In this document: positions 7,186 to 8,814 of the stretch, in pieces | How positions within the stretch are numbered: position 1 is the stretch's first letter | Layout of the letters: each line of letters opens with the position of its first letter | Assembly (NCBI GenBank): GCA_023388935.1 | Contig: JAEWFG010000279.1 | Location: forward strand, 1-8,814 | Source: Pseudomonadota bacterium | GTDB lineage: Bacteria > Pseudomonadota > Alphaproteobacteria > Rhizobiales > Xanthobacteraceae | Length of the DNA: 8,814 nt | Direction of reading: 5' to 3' | Program-made: the position numbers and the translations under genes | The notes under the pieces: model-generated | Databases searched by the model: none | Seen by the model: only the letters and a program-made list of their open reading frames with translations | What the model was told of the DNA's origin: nothing

Positions 7186-8096
7186 GCCGCCTGCGCCGCC
7201 GCGCCATGCGCGTGCCTGTCGATGGCGCCAATGATCTCCGGCCAGAAACGCATTGGCAGTGCGTGGCCCATGCCCTCGATCATCAGCAGTTTTGCGCCAG
7301 GGATGGATGCTGCCGTGTCCTTGCCGCCTTCCGGCCGCACCAGCGGATCGACGGTGCCATGAATGACGAGCGTCGGCGTCCTGACGCCATGGAGCCGCTC
7401 CTTGCGGCTGCCGGAGGCCAGCACGGCGCGAAGCTGCCGGCCGACGCCAGCGGGATTGAGCCCGCGCGCGAACACCCGTTCGGCGCGGCCGGGATCGAGC
7501 GCTTCCTCTTCCGGAAAGGAGCCGGCGCGCAAGACCTTCCAGGTCTCGCCGAAGCGGACGATGAACTCTTCCTTGCTGCGCGGCGGCGGCGCCATCAACA
7601 TCGCGGCGGCCTCGCGTGTCGGCGGCGGCACGCGCGGATTGCCTGTGGTCGACATGATCGAGGTCAGCGAGCGTACCCGCTCGGGAAACGACAGCGTCAC
7701 CTCCTGCGCAATCATTCCGCCCATGGAGGCGCCGACCAGATGCGCCGACTTGATGCCGAGCGCATCCATCAGCCCGATCGTGTCCTTGGCCATGTCGATC
7801 AGCTTGTAGGTCGCGGCCACGGGAATCCTGAGAAAACGCAGCTTCAACAGTTCGAGCGGCGTCAATCGTTTGCCGCCCGTGAGATGGCTCGACTTGCCGA
7901 TGTCGCGATTGTCGAAGCGGATCACGCGAAAACCGTGCACGGCGAGCTGCTCGCAGAACGCATCATCCCAATGGATCATCTGCGCTCCGAGCCCCATGAT
8001 CAGCAGCAGCGGCTCGGCGTTGTCGTTGCCAAATATCTCGTAGCAGATGTCGATGCCGTTGGCGCGGACGGTTTGGGGTGGCTGATGAGCATTCAC
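7182..8096 (-). CDS. Alpha/beta-fold serine hydrolase (RdmC/methylesterase-like)
   Basis: The 304-residue hydrolase starts at a GTG (8096) preceded by AAGGGAA with 8 nt between its GGGA core and the start. The frame stays open upstream to 8357, but that extension would cover the divergent promoter region and the start of the opposite gene and shows no family similarity. The nucleophile is S124 in GASMGG, the acid D250 in GTVDPLV and the base H278 in EGMGHALP, a complete triad. The oxyanion segment reads IMGLGAQMIHW instead of the usual HG, followed by RFDNRDIGKS; both features resemble the aclacinomycin methylesterase RdmC group and related uncharacterised esterases. There is no signal peptide, so it should be cytosolic. 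It is divergent from the PhaE/PhaC pair and may share regulation with it. An ester or thioester substrate is likely; PHA depolymerisation is possible but unsupported. Confidence 0.88.
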   Translation of the reverse strand: MNAHQPPQTVRANGIDICYEIFGNDNAEPLLLIMGLGAQMIHWDDAFCEQLAVHGFRVIRFDNRDIGKSSHLTGGKRLTPLELLKLRFLRIPVAATYKLIDMAKDTIGLMDALGIKSAHLVGASMGGMIAQEVTLSFPERVRSLTSIMSTTGNPRVPPPTREAAAMLMAPPPRSKEEFIVRFGETWKVLRAGSFPEEEALDPGRAERVFARGLNPAGVGRQLRAVLASGSRKERLHGVRTPTLVIHGTVDPLVRPEGGKDTAASIPGAKLLMIEGMGHALPMRFWPEIIGAIDRHAHGAAAQAA

Positions 8097-8102
8097 GGCT
8101 GC

Positions 8103-8110
8103 GTTCCCTT
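8103..8110 (-). promoter_or_regulatory. Ribosome binding site that selects the GTG start at 8096
   Basis: Read on the minus strand this is AAGGGAAC. Its GGGA core (8108-8105) leaves 8 nt before the GTG whose first base is 8096. It is the reason for choosing GTG over in-frame ATG codons further upstream. Confidence 0.6.
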
Positions 8111-8183
8111 GCTGCTGGTTAATGCTGTATCGCACGGTTTCCTGCCGCAATGAAGCCGCGCGCGCGATGCCGCACCCGCTGCT

Positions 8184-8199
8184 TGCCGGTTGACCGGCA
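8184..8199. promoter_or_regulatory. Candidate operator palindrome TGCCGGT-TG-ACCGGCA
   Basis: Two perfect 7-bp arms flank a 2-nt centre. Symmetry of this size suits a dimeric repressor such as a TetR-type protein. It overlaps the possible -35 box TTGACC (8190-8195) of the PhaE-side promoter, so binding there could block transcription. No regulator gene is present in the window and the assignment rests on symmetry and position alone. Confidence 0.4.
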
Positions 8200-8221
8200 C
8201 CGCGCAACGGTGTGGTATGGT
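8190..8221 (+). promoter_or_regulatory. Possible sigma-70-type promoter for the PhaE/PhaC pair
   Basis: TTGACC (8190-8195) matches five of six bases of the -35 consensus. The best -10 candidates are TGGTAT (8213-8218, 17-nt spacer, weak match) or TATGGT (8216-8221, better match but 20-nt spacer). Neither is convincing alone. The location, about 45 nt upstream of the ATG, is sensible. Confidence 0.3.
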
Positions 8222-8265
8222 GAAAAAAGAAGGGCATCGCAGCTCTCGACATCCGGAGGACGCCG

Positions 8266-8649
8266 ATGACCGACAAAACCAACGACCCAGTCGCCATATG
8301 GCAGAAGATGGTTGGCGAGATGGAGAAGGGATTCAACTCCTTTGCCAACCAGGCCATGTCGTCGCCCGAGTTTTCGCAGGCGATGAACCGTGCGGGAGGA
8401 GTTGCCGCAGGTGCTCAGAAGCAGCTCGGCGAGCTCATGGAGAAGTATCTTCTCGCGATGAACCTGCCGAGCCGCGAGCAGGTCACCGGTCTTGCGGAAC
8501 GGCTGCAGTCGATTGAGGCCCAGATCGGCGAGATGAAGTCGATACTCAGCCAGATGGCGGCAAGCTCCGGCACATCGCAAGGCTCCGACGGTGCGCCGCG
8601 GCCGCCACGGACGAAACGTCCGCCCTCCGAGAACGGAGAGCAAAAATGA
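8266..8649 (+). CDS. Small PhaE-like PHA synthase subunit
   Basis: The 127-residue protein resembles the C-terminal part of class III PHA synthase subunit PhaE (PHA_synth_III_E family). The N-terminal half is helical and Met/Phe/Gln-rich (AIWQKMVGEMEKGFNSF). The most characteristic block is KYLLAMNLPSREQV (60-73), continuing into a short coiled coil with heptad hydrophobics (about 73-94: LAERLQSIEAQIGEMKSIL). The last 30 residues are Gly/Pro/Ser/Lys/Arg-rich and probably disordered. It is much shorter than Allochromatium PhaE (over 300 residues) and also shorter than PhaR of class IV synthases (about 200). GGAGGA at 8255-8260, 5 nt before ATG, is a strong ribosome binding site. Its stop overlaps the next gene's start, which fits two subunits made together. 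A phasin-like or PhaM-like granule role is the alternative. Confidence 0.75.
   Translation: MTDKTNDPVAIWQKMVGEMEKGFNSFANQAMSSPEFSQAMNRAGGVAAGAQKQLGELMEKYLLAMNLPSREQVTGLAERLQSIEAQIGEMKSILSQMAASSGTSQGSDGAPRPPRTKRPPSENGEQK
8635..8640 (+). promoter_or_regulatory. Ribosome binding site within the PhaE-like gene for the PHA synthase
   Basis: GGAGAG lies inside the last codons of the upstream gene, 5 nt before ATG 8646. Together with the ATGA start/stop overlap (8646-8649) it supports this start and translational coupling of the two subunits. Confidence 0.65.
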
Positions 8650-8814
8650 ACGCGCCGACGGGACTTGATTTCGCATCGATCCCGGAGCGCATCCAGTCCG
8701 AGGTGCAGCGCGCAATCCAGCGCAGCATCAAGGGCGTCGAATATTTCTCGACCTCCGGTCCCTCGCTCGGCTCGACGCCGAAGGACGTGCTGCATTCGCG
8801 CGGCACCATGAGCC
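8646..8814 (+). CDS. phaC: Poly(3-hydroxyalkanoate) synthase, class III-like PhaC, N-terminus only
   Basis: Only 56 codons are inside the window. They encode an amphipathic helix (IPERIQSEVQRAIQRSIKG, residues 12-30) followed by GVEYF and then TPKDVLHSRGTMS (44-56), which matches the N-terminal strand of class III/IV-type PHA synthases just before the catalytic alpha/beta-hydrolase domain. PHA synthase polymerises 3-hydroxyacyl-CoA on the granule surface; the catalytic Cys-Asp-His residues would lie beyond the window and cannot be checked. The ATGA overlap with the upstream PhaE-like gene is typical of paired synthase subunits and supports the call. A general alpha/beta hydrolase is the alternative. 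From memory, Bradyrhizobium genomes carry several phaC paralogues, and this would be the one with a linked partner subunit. Confidence 0.72.
   Translation, partial: MNAPTGLDFASIPERIQSEVQRAIQRSIKGVEYFSTSGPSLGSTPKDVLHSRGTMS

Larger units (their letters stand above)
8097..8265. promoter_or_regulatory. Divergent intergenic regulatory region
   Basis: These 169 nt separate the starts of the minus-strand hydrolase and the plus-strand PhaE-like gene, so promoters for both should lie here. It contains the palindrome at 8184-8199, a second short inverted repeat (CACCG/CGGTG, 8198-8212), a locally A-rich run (8221-8231) and ribosome binding sites at both edges. No small gene is evident in it. Confidence 0.7.

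Noticed and set aside
8097..8265. Search for a PhaR/AniA-type site (CTGC and GCAG half-sites) before the PHA genes
   Set aside because: TGC/GCA pairs such as TGCCGCA occur, but with the wrong spacing compared with the motif as I remember it, so no site was called.
8097..8357. N-terminal extension of the minus-strand hydrolase
   Set aside because: It would cover the whole divergent promoter region and run into the PhaE-like gene. The GTG at 8096 has a good ribosome binding site and gives the normal family length.
8119..8715. A 198-codon minus-strand frame opposite the PhaE-like and phaC starts
   Set aside because: It is antisense to two genes with strong ribosome binding sites and family motifs, and its product is an Arg/His/Leu-rich shadow sequence.
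1..8814. CRISPR arrays, tRNA or rRNA genes, insertion sequences, phage or defence genes
   Set aside because: Nothing with regular spaced repeats, transposase or integrase motifs, cloverleaf RNA or defence domains was seen. The only repeat element is the palindromic one at 3088-3209.

Overview
The window reads as chromosomal DNA of a high-GC alphaproteobacterium, most likely Bradyrhizobium or a close relative such as Rhodopseudomonas. Three things point there: the codon use; a palindromic intergenic repeat (3088-3209) whose arms and spurious translations I recognise from bradyrhizobial genomes; and the combination of a wax ester synthase/DGAT, a CYP102-type fused P450 and a paired PHA synthase. 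This assignment rests on recognition, not on a search.

Layout. Four genes on the + strand come first: the 3' part of a serine alpha/beta hydrolase (2-469), a WS/DGAT acyltransferase (517-2067), an epoxide hydrolase (2087-3085) and, after the repeat element, a self-sufficient P450-reductase fusion of 1078 residues (3244-6480). A short spermidine-synthase-fold protein (6511-7185) follows the P450 after 30 nt. It converges on a minus-strand alpha/beta hydrolase (7182-8096), and the two genes share their stop codons in one CTAG. A divergent intergenic region (8097-8265) holds a 16-bp palindrome and a possible promoter. It leads into a small PhaE-like protein (8266-8649), which overlaps by 4 nt the start of a PHA synthase (8646 to the window end, partial).

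How the genes may work together. Nearly every gene acts on acyl chains, esters or hydroxyacyl polymers. WS/DGAT makes neutral storage lipids and the last two genes look like a two-subunit PHA polymerase. The fused P450 would oxidise acyl-type substrates, and the epoxide hydrolase just upstream has a complete epoxide-opening active site, so a P450-epoxide-diol route is plausible. The most unusual point is that the P450 keeps nearly all the functional residues of P450 BM3 but lacks the Arg/Tyr pair that anchors the fatty-acid carboxylate. I see no CRISPR array, tRNA, rRNA, insertion sequence, phage gene or defence system.
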